Source: Methylobacterium sp. (GTDB lineage: Bacteria; Pseudomonadota; Alphaproteobacteria; Rhizobiales; Beijerinckiaceae). From it: 64,000 nt of DNA. Shown piece after piece: positions 7,966 through 16,388 of the stretch; within the stretch, counting starts at the first letter, position 1, and each line of letters begins with the position of its first letter. The translations under genes and the position numbers were made by a program. Where the stretch lies: positions 620,001-684,000 of the forward strand of contig JADCBP010000005.1 in NCBI GenBank assembly GCA_020253445.1, in the 5' to 3' direction. The notes below the pieces were generated by a model. It worked only from the letters and a program-made list of their open reading frames with translations, was not told the origin of the DNA and made no database searches.

Positions 7966-8376
7966 ATGGCAGCCCAACGCGGCAAGGACATTCTGTTGAA
8001 GCTCGCGGATTCGATGAACGCCTTCGTGACCGTGGCGGGCCTGCGCACACGACGCTTCTCGCTCAATGCCGAGACGGTGGATGTGACCCACTCCGAATCC
8101 GCCGGGCGCTGGCGCGAATTGCTGGACGGCGCAGGCGTGCGCCGCGCCTCCATTTCCGGCTCCGGCATCTTCAAGGATGGCGCGTCGGACGAACTGGTGC
8201 GGCAGGTCTTCTTCGATGGCGCGATCCGCAACTGGAAGATCGTGCTGCCGGATTTCGGCGAGATCACCGGGCCGTTCCAGATCACCAGCCTCGATTATCG
8301 CGGCGAACACGCGGCCGAGATGACCTTCGAGATGGCGATGGAGAGCGCCGGCGCGCTCACCTTCACCGCGCTCTGA
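7966..8376 (+). CDS. GTA major tail protein (gp9)
   Basis: A 136-residue TP901-1-type tail tube protein that polymerises into the tail. The family pattern is clear: MAAQRGKDILLK start, TVAGLRTRRFSLN, VDVTHSES with the GRWRELLDGAG motif, then SGSGIFKD and FQITSLDYRGEH. AAGGAGA precedes the ATG at 7966, an excellent ribosome site that fits its need for high expression. The open frame extends upstream to 7906, but only the ATG at 7966 fits the family length. Confidence 0.94.
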   Translation: MAAQRGKDILLKLADSMNAFVTVAGLRTRRFSLNAETVDVTHSESAGRWRELLDGAGVRRASISGSGIFKDGASDELVRQVFFDGAIRNWKIVLPDFGEITGPFQITSLDYRGEHAAEMTFEMAMESAGALTFTAL

Positions 8377-8384
8377 GGCCGGCC

Positions 8385-8735
8385 ATGAAGAGCCAGCACA
8401 TGACCAACCGGCACAGGGGCGAAGTCAGCCTGAACCTGGGTGCGGAACGTTTCGCGCTCCGCCTCAGCCTGCAGGCGCTGGCGGAAATTGAAGCGGCTCT
8501 CGGCGCAGGCGATCTCCAGGGGCTCGGCGAGCGTTTCGCCGGCGGGCGGATCGCGGCGCGCGATCTCGTGGCCTTGCTTGGCGCGGCGATCCGCGGGGGT
8601 GGCGCGAAGCTCGCCGATGAGGAGGTCGCAAGCCGCATTGGCGCGGAGGATCTGCCGCGCGCGGTCGCGGCACTGGCCGACCTGTTCGCAATGTCCTTCG
8701 GCACCAAGGCCAGCGAACGCCCTCCCGCGCCGTAG
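8385..8735 (+). CDS. GTA gp10 family protein (tail assembly chaperone)
   Basis: A 116-residue protein of the gene transfer agent gp10 family. After the start it shows the conserved NRHRGEVSLNLG and LRLSLQALAEIEAALGAGDLQGL elements, and an RDLVALLGAAIRGGG helix. It lies between tail tube and tape measure, where siphophages encode tail assembly chaperones. A second in-frame ATG lies at codon 6; either may be used. Confidence 0.88.
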   Translation: MKSQHMTNRHRGEVSLNLGAERFALRLSLQALAEIEAALGAGDLQGLGERFAGGRIAARDLVALLGAAIRGGGAKLADEEVASRIGAEDLPRAVAALADLFAMSFGTKASERPPAP

Positions 8736-8782
8736 CAGGCAGGGCAACAGCCCGGCCGCGCGCCTTCCCCTGGGAGGAGGCG

Positions 8783-8971
8783 ATGGCGCTCGGGTTCGGC
8801 CTGCTGCGGCTTTCGCCCGAGGCTTTCTGGTCCATGACCTTGCCCGAACTCGCCGCCGCCCTGCGCGGATTGCGTGGCGAGACCTGGCTTCCAGACGCGC
8901 CCGATGGCGAGACCTTCCACGCGCTGATGCGCCTTTTCCCCGATGAGAGGACCAACGCCCATGATGGATGA
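8783..8971 (+). CDS. GTA gp10.1, phage tail assembly chaperone
   Basis: A 62-residue protein of the rcc01693 / phage_TAC family. The core (MALGFGLLRLSPEAFWSMT, then LPELAAALRGL) is typical. GGGAGGAGG sits just before the ATG at 8783. The codons immediately upstream in the same frame read AFPWEEA, which resembles the N-terminus of homologues, but there is no usable start codon in that extension; either the start is 8783 or a rare codon is used. The end overlaps the start of the tape measure gene by 11 bp. Confidence 0.8.
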   Translation: MALGFGLLRLSPEAFWSMTLPELAAALRGLRGETWLPDAPDGETFHALMRLFPDERTNAHDG

Positions 8972-9542
8972 GGAAACCGATATCGGCCTCGATGTATCGG
9001 GCGCCGTGACCGGCCTGACGCGGCAGATGCGCGCGCTCGATGCGGTGACATCGCAATTCGGTCGTTCACTCTCCCGCGCGCTGGCCAGCGGCATCACGCA
9101 GGGCAAGGGCTTCGATGATGTCCTCAAGAATATCGGCCAGCGATTTCTGGAAATCGCGTTGAAATCTGCCGTCAAGCCACTGGAAAACAGCCTTGGCTCG
9201 ATGTTCTCGAGCCTGTTCAGCGGATTCGGAGGGCTTGGAGGGCTGGGCGGAGGTGGCGGGCCGACGACCTTCTTCGCGGAAGGTGGCGTGATCAACACCC
9301 CGCATTTCTTCCCCATGGGGCGTGGCCTCGGCGTCGCCGGCGAGCGCGGCGCGGAGGCCATCCTGCCGCTCTCGCGTGGGCCGGATGGAAGGCTCGGCGT
9401 GGCGACAGGCGCAGGCGGGAACGGGCCGGTTCGCATCGTGATGAACATCTCCACGCCGGATGCGGAGAGCTTCCGCCGATCCGAGGCGCAGGTCAGCGCA
9501 AGCCTCGCGCGCGCCGTGGCGCGTGGCCAGCGCGCGTTGTGA
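8961..9542 (+). CDS. GTA tape measure protein (gp11)
   Basis: A 193-residue, short tape measure typical of GTAs, whose tails are short. The N-terminal half is helical (LTRQMRALDAVTSQFGRSLSRAL). A hydrophobic Gly-rich part near residues 86-105 (LFSGFGGLGGLGGGGG) may contact the membrane. The family hallmark FFAEGGVI and GERGAEAILPLSRGPDGRLGV follow. I chose the double ATG at 8961 because AGAGGA lies 9 nt upstream; an ATG at 8943 is also in frame. Confidence 0.9.
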   Translation: MMDEETDIGLDVSGAVTGLTRQMRALDAVTSQFGRSLSRALASGITQGKGFDDVLKNIGQRFLEIALKSAVKPLENSLGSMFSSLFSGFGGLGGLGGGGGPTTFFAEGGVINTPHFFPMGRGLGVAGERGAEAILPLSRGPDGRLGVATGAGGNGPVRIVMNISTPDAESFRRSEAQVSASLARAVARGQRAL

Positions 9543-9552
9543 GGAGAGGGCA

Positions 9553-10194
9553 ATGGCCGGATTTCATGAAGTGCGATTCCCCGTCGAGGTCGCGCTCGGC
9601 GCGCGCGGAGGGCCGGAGCGGCGCACGGAAATCGTGACGCTGGCAAGCGGCCGGGAAGAACGCAATGCGCGCTGGGCGCTCTCGCGCCGGAAATATGATG
9701 CAGGCTATGGCGTGCGCTCCATCGAGGGGCTTTCGGCCATCGTCGCGTTCTTCGAGGAGCGGCGGGGGAGGCTTTACGGCTTTCGCTTCCGCGACCGGCT
9801 CGACTGGACCTCCGCGCCGAAGAACGCACCGCCCCTGCCGAACGACCAGCTGCTCGGTACGGGAAACGGCACGCGGGCGGCCTTCCCGCTCATCAAGCGC
9901 TACGGCGCGGTGCATTCGCCTTATGAGCGCCCGATCGCGAAGCCGGTCGAGGGCAGCGTCCGCGTGGCGGTGAACGGCGCGGAGCGTGTCGCAGGAACGC
10001 ATTTCGATTGTGACGCGACAACCGGAATCGTGACCTTCCGCGCCGGGCATATCCCGCCGGCAGGGGCCTCCGTGACGGCGGGATTCGTGTTCGATGTGCC
10101 AGTGCGTTTCGACACGGATTTTCTCGAGGTCGATCTGTCGGCCTTCGAGGCCGGGGCCATTCCCAATATTCCGCTCATCGAAATCCGGGTTTGA
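9553..10194 (+). CDS. GTA distal tail / baseplate protein (gp12, DUF2460)
   Basis: A 213-residue DUF2460 protein that forms the distal tail ring joining tube and baseplate. Characteristic segments are FHEVRFPVEVALGARGGPER at the start, RNARWALSRRKYDAGYGVRS, the RLYGFRFRDRLDW motif near residue 80, and a C-terminal PVRFDTDFLEVDLSAFEAG. GGAGAGGG precedes the ATG. It is followed after 3 bp by gp13. Confidence 0.93.
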   Translation: MAGFHEVRFPVEVALGARGGPERRTEIVTLASGREERNARWALSRRKYDAGYGVRSIEGLSAIVAFFEERRGRLYGFRFRDRLDWTSAPKNAPPLPNDQLLGTGNGTRAAFPLIKRYGAVHSPYERPIAKPVEGSVRVAVNGAERVAGTHFDCDATTGIVTFRAGHIPPAGASVTAGFVFDVPVRFDTDFLEVDLSAFEAGAIPNIPLIEIRV

Positions 10195-10197
10195 GCC

Positions 10198-11082
10198 ATG
10201 AGATCGCTTCCCCCGACCATCGCCCTGGCGCTCGCCTCCGGGGTAACCACCCATTGCCAATGCTGGCTCCTGACGCGCAGGGATGGCGTGGCTTTGGGCT
10301 TCACCGACCATGACCGCGCGCTGAGGATCGGCATGCAGGTCTTCGAGGCTGCAAGCGGCATCGAGGCATCCGCCGTCGAGAGCGAGACGGGGCTTGCCGC
10401 CGCGAATGGCGAGATCACCGGCGCGCTTTCGAGCGCGCGCGTAACCGCAGAGGATATCGAGGCCGGACGCTATGATGGCGCGCAGTTGCGCCGCTGGCTG
10501 GTGGATTGGAGCGCCCCGGCGCTCGATTGCCTCATCGATGTCGTCACCATCGGCGAGATACGCCGGAAGGATGGCGCCTTCATCGCCGAGACACGCAATG
10601 CGCTGCATGCGCTCGACCTCGAAAAGGGACGGCTCTACAGCTCGGCCTGTTCGGCCGAACTGGGTGATGCGGATTGCGGGGTGGATCTCAACGACCCGGC
10701 CTGGCGCATCGCGGCGAATGTGGTGACAACAGATGGCCGGCATCGCATCAGTGCCCCGCCATTTGCCACGCCAACCGCAGGGCTTTTCGCGCGCGGGCGG
10801 TTGATGGTCCTGACCGGCGCGAATGCCGGGCTCTCTCGGCCGATCCGGGTCCATGAAGGGGAGACGATCACCCTCTGGGAGGGCTTGCCGGCTGATCTTC
10901 TCCCCGGCGATTCCGTGGTTGCGATCGCGGGCTGCGACAAGCGCTTCGCCACCTGCCGCGACCGTTTTGCCAATGCACTGAATTTCCGCGGATTTCCGCT
11001 GATTCCTTCGCCGGAATTCGCCTTTGTCTATGCCCAGCCGGGCGAGGGGCGGCATCTCGGTCGCCCCCTTGTGCAATTGTGA
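10198..11082 (+). CDS. GTA baseplate hub protein (gp13, DUF2163)
   Basis: A 294-residue member of the DUF2163 / phage BR0599 family, the hub of the GTA baseplate. The THCQCWLLTRRDGVALGFTDHD opening (in parts) is diagnostic, as are the cysteines at SSACSAELGDADCGVDLND (about residues 147-165) and the end CDKRFATCRDRFANALNFRGFP. In the Rhodobacter particle the hub proteins carry an iron-sulfur cluster bound by cysteines; the cysteine pattern here is compatible with that. Confidence 0.92.
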   Translation: MRSLPPTIALALASGVTTHCQCWLLTRRDGVALGFTDHDRALRIGMQVFEAASGIEASAVESETGLAAANGEITGALSSARVTAEDIEAGRYDGAQLRRWLVDWSAPALDCLIDVVTIGEIRRKDGAFIAETRNALHALDLEKGRLYSSACSAELGDADCGVDLNDPAWRIAANVVTTDGRHRISAPPFATPTAGLFARGRLMVLTGANAGLSRPIRVHEGETITLWEGLPADLLPGDSVVAIAGCDKRFATCRDRFANALNFRGFPLIPSPEFAFVYAQPGEGRHLGRPLVQL

Positions 11083-11089
11083 GGTTTCC

Positions 11090-11560
11090 ATGCCGCGAAT
11101 GAGCAAGGCCGAGCGCGAGGAAGCCGCGCGCCGAGAGGAAATCGTGCGCCTCGCGCGGGAATGGATCGGCACGCCCTACCAGCATCAGGCCTCGTTGAAG
11201 GGCGTGGGCGCGGATTGCCTCGGTTTCCTGCGCGGGGTGTGGCGTGAGGCGGTGGGCGAGGAGCCCGAAGCCATTCCAGCCTACTCGCCCGCCTGGGCGG
11301 AGCTGGGTGCGCCCGATCAGCTCATCGTCGGGGCCTTCCGGCATCTTCTGCCGCGCCCGATGGATGCGGAAATCCGCCCCGGCACCGTGCTGATCTTCCG
11401 CTGGCGCGCGCATCTGCCGGCGAAACATTGCGCCATCGCGACCGGCCCCGAAACCTTCGTGCATGCGCATGACGGGGCTTCGGTCGCCGAAGTGGCGCTT
11501 CTGCCGATCTGGCGACGGAAACTGGCGGGACTCTTTGATTTTCCGGCCCGGAGGGAATGA
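11090..11560 (+). CDS. GTA NlpC/P60 cell-wall hydrolase (gp14)
   Basis: A 156-residue peptidoglycan hydrolase of the NlpC/P60 cysteine peptidase family, located at the tail tip to open the recipient's wall during DNA entry. The catalytic Cys43 lies in GADCLGFLRGVWRE and the His113 in PAKHCAI. The N-terminal extension is charged and helical. The gene starts 7 bp after gp13 (an alternative ATG is three codons on) and overlaps gp15 by 4 bp. Confidence 0.93.
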   Translation: MPRMSKAEREEAARREEIVRLAREWIGTPYQHQASLKGVGADCLGFLRGVWREAVGEEPEAIPAYSPAWAELGAPDQLIVGAFRHLLPRPMDAEIRPGTVLIFRWRAHLPAKHCAIATGPETFVHAHDGASVAEVALLPIWRRKLAGLFDFPARRE

Positions 11561-14500
11561 TGGCGACCATCGCATTCGAATTGCTGGGCTCGACCTTGGG
11601 ACAGAGCCTCGGAGGCACTTTTGGCGCCGCCTTCGGCAAGACCGCCGGGGCGCTCGCGGGCGGGCTGATCGATCGCGCCTTTCTGGGGCAGGGTGCGCGA
11701 CGTGTGCAGCAAGGCCCGCGCCTGACCGATCTCGACGGGATTTCCGCAAGCGAGGGCGCGCCGATTCCGCGCATCTACGGCCGTGTGCGGCTGGGCGGGC
11801 AGGTGATCTGGGCGACGGAATTCGAAGAGCAGCAGGTCGTCGAAAAAAGCGGGGGCGTGGGTGGCAAGTCTGCCATTGGCGCTCGACAGAAGAGCATTCG
11901 CTATGTCTATTCGGCGAATGTCGCGATTGGCCTTTGCGAGGGGCCGGTTGCCTTCGTGCGGCGCATCTGGGCTGACGGGAAGGCGGTGGATCTCTCGGCG
12001 ATCACCTATCGCATCTATCGCGGCGAGGCCAACCAGCCCGCCGACCCGCTGATTGTGGCGAAGCAGGGAACGGGGCAGGTGCCCGCGTTCCGTGGGCTCG
12101 CCTATATCGTGTTCGAACGCTTTCCACTGGCGGATTACGGCAATCGCCTGCCGCAGTTCTCGTTCGAGATCGTGCGGCCGATGCCCGGTTTGCCGGATCG
12201 GCTGAAGGCCGTGAACATCTTCCCCGGCTCGACCGAATTCGGTTATGCCACGGAAGAGGTGCGCGAGGATTTCGGCTATGGCACCTCGCGCACGCTCAAC
12301 CGCTCGCAATGGACGCGCGGCACCGATTGGGAGCAATCCATCGACGATCTGCAGGCGCTCTGCCCCAATCTCGAACGCGCGACGCTGATCTGCGCGTGGT
12401 TCGGGGATGATCTGCGCGTGGGCAACTGCACGATCACGCCCCGCGTGGAGAAGAAGGGCAAGATCACCACCGGCCAGAGCTGGCAGGTTTGCGGATTGAC
12501 GCGCGAGACCGCTCAGGCGGTTTCCGCTTCGGAGGGGCGGCCCAATTACGGCGGCACGCCTTCGGATCTTTCGATCATCCAGGCGATCCGGGATCTGAAG
12601 GCGCGCGGGCTGAAGGTCGCGCTCCACCCCTTCATTCTGATGGATATTCCGCCCGGCAATGGCAGGCCCGATCCATATTCCAATGCAGCAGACCAGCCGG
12701 CCTTTCCCTGGCGGGGGCGGATGACCTGCAACCCCGCGCCGGAAAAGCCCGGAAGCCCTGCCGGGACGACCGGCGTGAATGCCGGGATTGCGAACTTCAT
12801 CGGATCGGCGCAGGCCAGCCATTTCGTGCTTTCCGGGGACACCGTGCTCTATGCCGGACCTGCGGAATGGAGCTTCCGGCGGATGGTGCTGCATCACGCC
12901 ATGCTCGCGAAGGCGGCCGGCGGGGTCGATACGTTCTTCATCGCTTCCGAGCTTGTCGGCCTCACCCATCTCTCTGCAGGCGGCGGAAGCTACCCCATGG
13001 TCGCGGCGCTCACGGGGCTTCTCGGAGAATTGCGTGGGATCCTCGGCCCCTCCACGTGCATCACCTATGCCGCCGACTGGACCGAATATGGCGCGCATGT
13101 GCGGGGCGGCGGGCAGGAGGTGCGCTTTCCGCTCGATCCCTTCTGGAGCCATCCGGAAGTCGCCGCGGTCGCGATCGATTTCTACCCTCCGGTGACGGAT
13201 TGGCGCGAAGAGCCCGCGCATTTCGATGCGAGCCTTGCGGAGACACCCCATGACCCCGCCTATCTGGTCGACCGGATTGGCGCAGGCGAAGGTTTTGACT
13301 GGTTTTACGCCGATGCCGGGTCGCGCGCGAACCAGATCCGGACGCCCATCTCCGACGGCGCTTACGGCAAGCCGTGGATCTACCGGCCGAAGGACCTTGT
13401 CGGCTGGTGGTCGAACACGCATCGCGAAAGGGTTGGCGGGGTGGAGATCGCGTCCAATACGGGCTGGCAGCCGCGTTCGAAGCCCATCCTGCTGGCTGAA
13501 ATCGGCTGTGGCGCGGTGGATAAGGGGACCAATCAGCCGAACATCTTTCCGGACCCGAAATCCGTCGAGAACGGGTTGCCCTATTTTTCCCGCGGCCATC
13601 GCGACGACATGATCCAGCGCCGGCTGCTGGAGGCGATGCTCGATCGGTTCGATCCGGCCAGCACCGGACATATTGCCGCGCATAACCCGGTCTCGCCGGT
13701 TTATGGCGGGCCGATGGTGATGCCGGATTTCATCGCGCCCTGGGCCTATGACGCACGTCCGTTTCCGGCCTTTCCCGCCATGCGCGACCAATGGGCGGAC
13801 GGGCAGAATTTTGCGCGCGGTCATTGGCTCAACGGCCGGCTCGAGATTGCGCCGCTTCCCGAATTGATTGCAACGGTGATCGCCGACCACGCGGCCGATC
13901 AGGGATCGGTTCAGCCAATCGGCGAGGCAATCGAAGGATTCGTCGTGGACCGCCCCATGACGGCGCGGGCCGTGCTGGAGCCTCTGCTGGACAGCTTTGG
14001 CCTCCTTGCTTCGGGCGATGGCGCTGAACTCTCGGTCAAGCCGCGTGCTGCCTTTCCGGTGGCGCTGATCGCGCGGGATGATCTCGTGGCACCGACGGGT
14101 CGGAATGGCGCGGAAATTGAAATCGCGCGGCTGGAAGAGCGCGACCTGCCCCGCAGCTTCCGGCTGGGCTTCGTCGATCCGGATCGCGATTTCCGCAAGA
14201 CGATGGTCGAGGCACGTCGCGATGGCAGCGCCGCCCAAAGGGAGGTCAGCGAGGACGTCGCGATGATCCTGCCCAAGGGGCGCGCGCGTCGACTCGCCGA
14301 GCAGCGTCTGGCCGAGGCCTGGGCCGCCCGCGAGGTCTTTCGTTTTGCCCTGCCGCCCAGTGCCCGTGCCATCGAGGCGGGCGATCTTGTTGCGATCGAG
14401 ACCGAGGCGGGGATCAGGCTGGTGCGCCTCACCCGCATCTCCGACCAGCGCGAACGGGTCTGCGAGGCTGTATCGCATGATCCGGAAACCATGGGTTTTG

Positions 14501-15480
14501 CGCCGATCGACGATGATGTGACCGAGCTGCCTGTGACCCCGGCGCTGCCCGGTGCGCCCTATGCCCGGCTCCTCGAATTGCCAATCCTGCGCTCCGAGAG
14601 TGCAAGCCCGTTGCATCTGGCCATGCGTGCGGAGCCCTGGCGCGGGCCCTATGCATTGACACGGACGGATCAGGGCGGAACCGTTCTGGGCGAGGCCGTG
14701 GCAGCAGCCCGCTTCGGCACCCTGATGACCGCGCTTGCGCCCGGGCCGCTCTGGCGGTGGGATCACGCCTCAAGTTGCGAGATCCTGCTCGTATCGGGTG
14801 CCCTTGCAAGCGTGGACGAGGCCGCCGTGCTCGCGGGCAACAACGCGCTGGCGCTGATGGGGCCGGATGGCGAGATCGAGATCGTCCTTTTCCGGCAGGC
14901 GACGCTTGTCGCCGACCGGCGATACAGGCTCTCGGGTCTGTTGCGCGGGGTGGGCCTTTCGGAGAGGGCGGCCCTGCGCATACTCGCGCCGGGCGCGCAA
15001 GCGATCGTCCTGGACGATGCCGTGGTTGATCTCGGCCTTGGCGTCGAGCATGTCGGGCAGAGAGTCGAACTCGCGATCATCCCGGCAGGGCGAGACATCG
15101 GTGATCCCGCCGTAGCCCGGACCGTTCAAGCAATCGCCGGCAAGACCTATCGTCCGCTTTCGCCGGTCCATGCAAGGGCGCGACGTGAGGCGGGTGGAAT
15201 CCGTCTGACTTTCATCCGGCGTGCGCGGTTTGGCGGCGATAACTGGGAACTTTACGAGGTTCCCCTCGCCGAGGAACGCGAGGAATACCGGATCGAGATC
15301 CGAGACGGGGCAACAGTGAAGCGAAGCGTCACGGTTGCGACGCCGGAATATCTCTACGGGACCGCCGAGGAAACGGCCGATTTCGGCGCGCCCCGGGGAA
15401 GTCTCGACGTCACCATTGTCCAGCTTTCCACCAGGATTGGCGCCGGCGATCCGCTGGTGACAACGCTCCGCGTGCAATGA
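11557..15480 (+). CDS. GTA host-contact / megatron protein (gp15)
   Basis: A 1307-residue baseplate giant. The N-terminus (residues 1-45) has a Gly/Ala-rich hydrophobic stretch that may insert in membranes. A GTA TIM-barrel-like, glycosidase-fold domain spans roughly residues 415-740. A phage tail protein domain follows (about 790-950), then a C-terminal Rcc01698-type region with beta domains that likely contact the recipient surface. ATG overlaps the gp14 stop. It is the final structural gene and by far the longest in the window. Confidence 0.95.
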   Translation: MMATIAFELLGSTLGQSLGGTFGAAFGKTAGALAGGLIDRAFLGQGARRVQQGPRLTDLDGISASEGAPIPRIYGRVRLGGQVIWATEFEEQQVVEKSGGVGGKSAIGARQKSIRYVYSANVAIGLCEGPVAFVRRIWADGKAVDLSAITYRIYRGEANQPADPLIVAKQGTGQVPAFRGLAYIVFERFPLADYGNRLPQFSFEIVRPMPGLPDRLKAVNIFPGSTEFGYATEEVREDFGYGTSRTLNRSQWTRGTDWEQSIDDLQALCPNLERATLICAWFGDDLRVGNCTITPRVEKKGKITTGQSWQVCGLTRETAQAVSASEGRPNYGGTPSDLSIIQAIRDLKARGLKVALHPFILMDIPPGNGRPDPYSNAADQPAFPWRGRMTCNPAPEKPGSPAGTTGVNAGIANFIGSAQASHFVLSGDTVLYAGPAEWSFRRMVLHHAMLAKAAGGVDTFFIASELVGLTHLSAGGGSYPMVAALTGLLGELRGILGPSTCITYAADWTEYGAHVRGGGQEVRFPLDPFWSHPEVAAVAIDFYPPVTDWREEPAHFDASLAETPHDPAYLVDRIGAGEGFDWFYADAGSRANQIRTPISDGAYGKPWIYRPKDLVGWWSNTHRERVGGVEIASNTGWQPRSKPILLAEIGCGAVDKGTNQPNIFPDPKSVENGLPYFSRGHRDDMIQRRLLEAMLDRFDPASTGHIAAHNPVSPVYGGPMVMPDFIAPWAYDARPFPAFPAMRDQWADGQNFARGHWLNGRLEIAPLPELIATVIADHAADQGSVQPIGEAIEGFVVDRPMTARAVLEPLLDSFGLLASGDGAELSVKPRAAFPVALIARDDLVAPTGRNGAEIEIARLEERDLPRSFRLGFVDPDRDFRKTMVEARRDGSAAQREVSEDVAMILPKGRARRLAEQRLAEAWAAREVFRFALPPSARAIEAGDLVAIETEAGIRLVRLTRISDQRERVCEAVSHDPETMGFAPIDDDVTELPVTPALPGAPYARLLELPILRSESASPLHLAMRAEPWRGPYALTRTDQGGTVLGEAVAAARFGTLMTALAPGPLWRWDHASSCEILLVSGALASVDEAAVLAGNNALALMGPDGEIEIVLFRQATLVADRRYRLSGLLRGVGLSERAALRILAPGAQAIVLDDAVVDLGLGVEHVGQRVELAIIPAGRDIGDPAVARTVQAIAGKTYRPLSPVHARARREAGGIRLTFIRRARFGGDNWELYEVPLAEEREEYRIEIRDGATVKRSVTVATPEYLYGTAEETADFGAPRGSLDVTIVQLSTRIGAGDPLVTTLRVQ

Positions 15481-15502
15481 AGCCATCCAATTGGAGAATG
15501 CC

Positions 15503-16264
15503 ATGGCTGCCGCCAACTTCGAGCGGGCGCTTGCGCTCGTTCTTCGACATGAAGGTGGTTTTTCCGACCATCCATCCGACCCCGGTGGCGCCACCATGAT
15601 GGGGATCACGCAGGCCACGCTTGGCGCATGGCGCGGACAGCCTGTGACCAGAGCGGATATTCGCGAGCTTTCGCGACAGGAAGCCACGTCAATTTACCGG
15701 GTTCGATACTGGAACGCCGTGGCCGGCGATGAACTCCCCGCCGGGATCGATCTCGCGGCTTTCGATTACGCCGTGAATTCCGGGCCACAGCGGGTTATCC
15801 GCACCCTTCAGGGTCTGGTGGCCGTTGAGGTTGATGGTTGGATGGGGCCGCAAACCCTCGGTGCCATCCGTGCTGCCGATCCCCGATCTCTGATCGAGGC
15901 GCTTTGCGCCGCGCGCCTGCGCTTTCTCCGGCAATTGCACACCTTTCCGATCTTCGGCCGGGGCTGGATGAGGCGCGTGGCCGAAATCGAGCGCGAAAGC
16001 CTCCGCCTCACCCTTTCCAGCCGGCCCGCCGGGACGGCAAACCAAAAGGAGAAGACCATGTTCGATACCAAGACGCTTCTGCAGAGCCGCACGGTCTGGG
16101 CCAATGTCGTTGGTTTCGGTTCGATCGCCCTTTCGCTCATGGGCTTCCAGACCATGGGGCTGGATCAGGGGCTCCTTACGGATCGGTTGCTCGAACTCGT
16201 GGCGGCTGGCAGCTTCGTGGCCTCGACAGTGTTTCGTGTCATCGCCACCAAGCGCCTGATCTGA
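15503..16264 (+). CDS. GH108 endolysin fused to a holin-like membrane domain
   Basis: Residues 1-~175 form a glycoside hydrolase 108 muramidase: the catalytic Glu17 in LRHEGGFSDHPSDPGG, then YWNAVAGDELP, AFDYAVNSGP and the C-terminal VDGWMGPQTLGAI peptidoglycan-binding part. Without any stop codon the frame runs on to a holin-like domain with two hydrophobic segments (WANVVGFGSIALSLMGF and LLELVAAGSFVASTVFRV). The whole is 253 residues. The start at 15503 has TTGGAG 6 nt upstream; the frame also has a TTG at 15491. An internal ATG at 16058 has its own strong ribosome site. It follows gp15 by 22 bp and should serve GTA release. Confidence 0.9.
   Translation: MAAANFERALALVLRHEGGFSDHPSDPGGATMMGITQATLGAWRGQPVTRADIRELSRQEATSIYRVRYWNAVAGDELPAGIDLAAFDYAVNSGPQRVIRTLQGLVAVEVDGWMGPQTLGAIRAADPRSLIEALCAARLRFLRQLHTFPIFGRGWMRRVAEIERESLRLTLSSRPAGTANQKEKTMFDTKTLLQSRTVWANVVGFGSIALSLMGFQTMGLDQGLLTDRLLELVAAGSFVASTVFRVIATKRLI
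16058..16264 (+). CDS. holin-like protein made from an internal start (alternative product)
   Basis: An in-frame ATG at codon 186 of the endolysin fusion is preceded by AAGGAG (16046-16051) with a 6-nt spacing, better than the ribosome site of most genes here. Translation from it would give a separate 68-residue protein, MFDTKTLLQSRTVWANVVG at its start, with two hydrophobic segments, resembling the small holin-type protein that follows GH108 genes in other alphaproteobacteria. Whether fusion, separate protein or both are made cannot be read from sequence. Confidence 0.6.
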   Translation: MFDTKTLLQSRTVWANVVGFGSIALSLMGFQTMGLDQGLLTDRLLELVAAGSFVASTVFRVIATKRLI

Positions 16265-16388
16265 TGGGAAAACCGTTCCAACGGGAATCGGTTGGTCTCG
16301 AAATTCCCTCAAAGCGGTGTATGAAGCAGAAGAACAAGCGGAGCAGGAATTGCCTGCCCGCCCGCACCGCCTTGGGGAGTTCGTTCGA

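Larger units (their letters stand above)
575..16264 (+). mobile_element. gene transfer agent (RcGTA-type) cluster, apparently complete
   Basis: The genes from the small terminase candidate to the baseplate/host-contact protein follow the Rhodobacter capsulatus GTA order: g1, g2 terminase, g3 portal, g3.5, g4 protease, g5 capsid, g6 to g9 connector and tail tube, g10 and g10.1, g11 tape measure, g12 to g15, followed by a GH108 endolysin with a holin-like segment. No integrase, replication or repressor gene is present, as expected for a GTA rather than a prophage. All structural genes read intact. Departures from the usual layout are an antisense trypsin-like protease between g5 and g6 and an extra 71-residue frame between g3.5 and g4. 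Confidence 0.93.

Noticed and set aside
11317-14766. 1149-codon open frame on the - strand opposite gp15
   Set aside because: It is antisense to a recognisable GTA protein; long stop-free antisense frames are expected in GC-rich DNA with this codon use. No motif seen.
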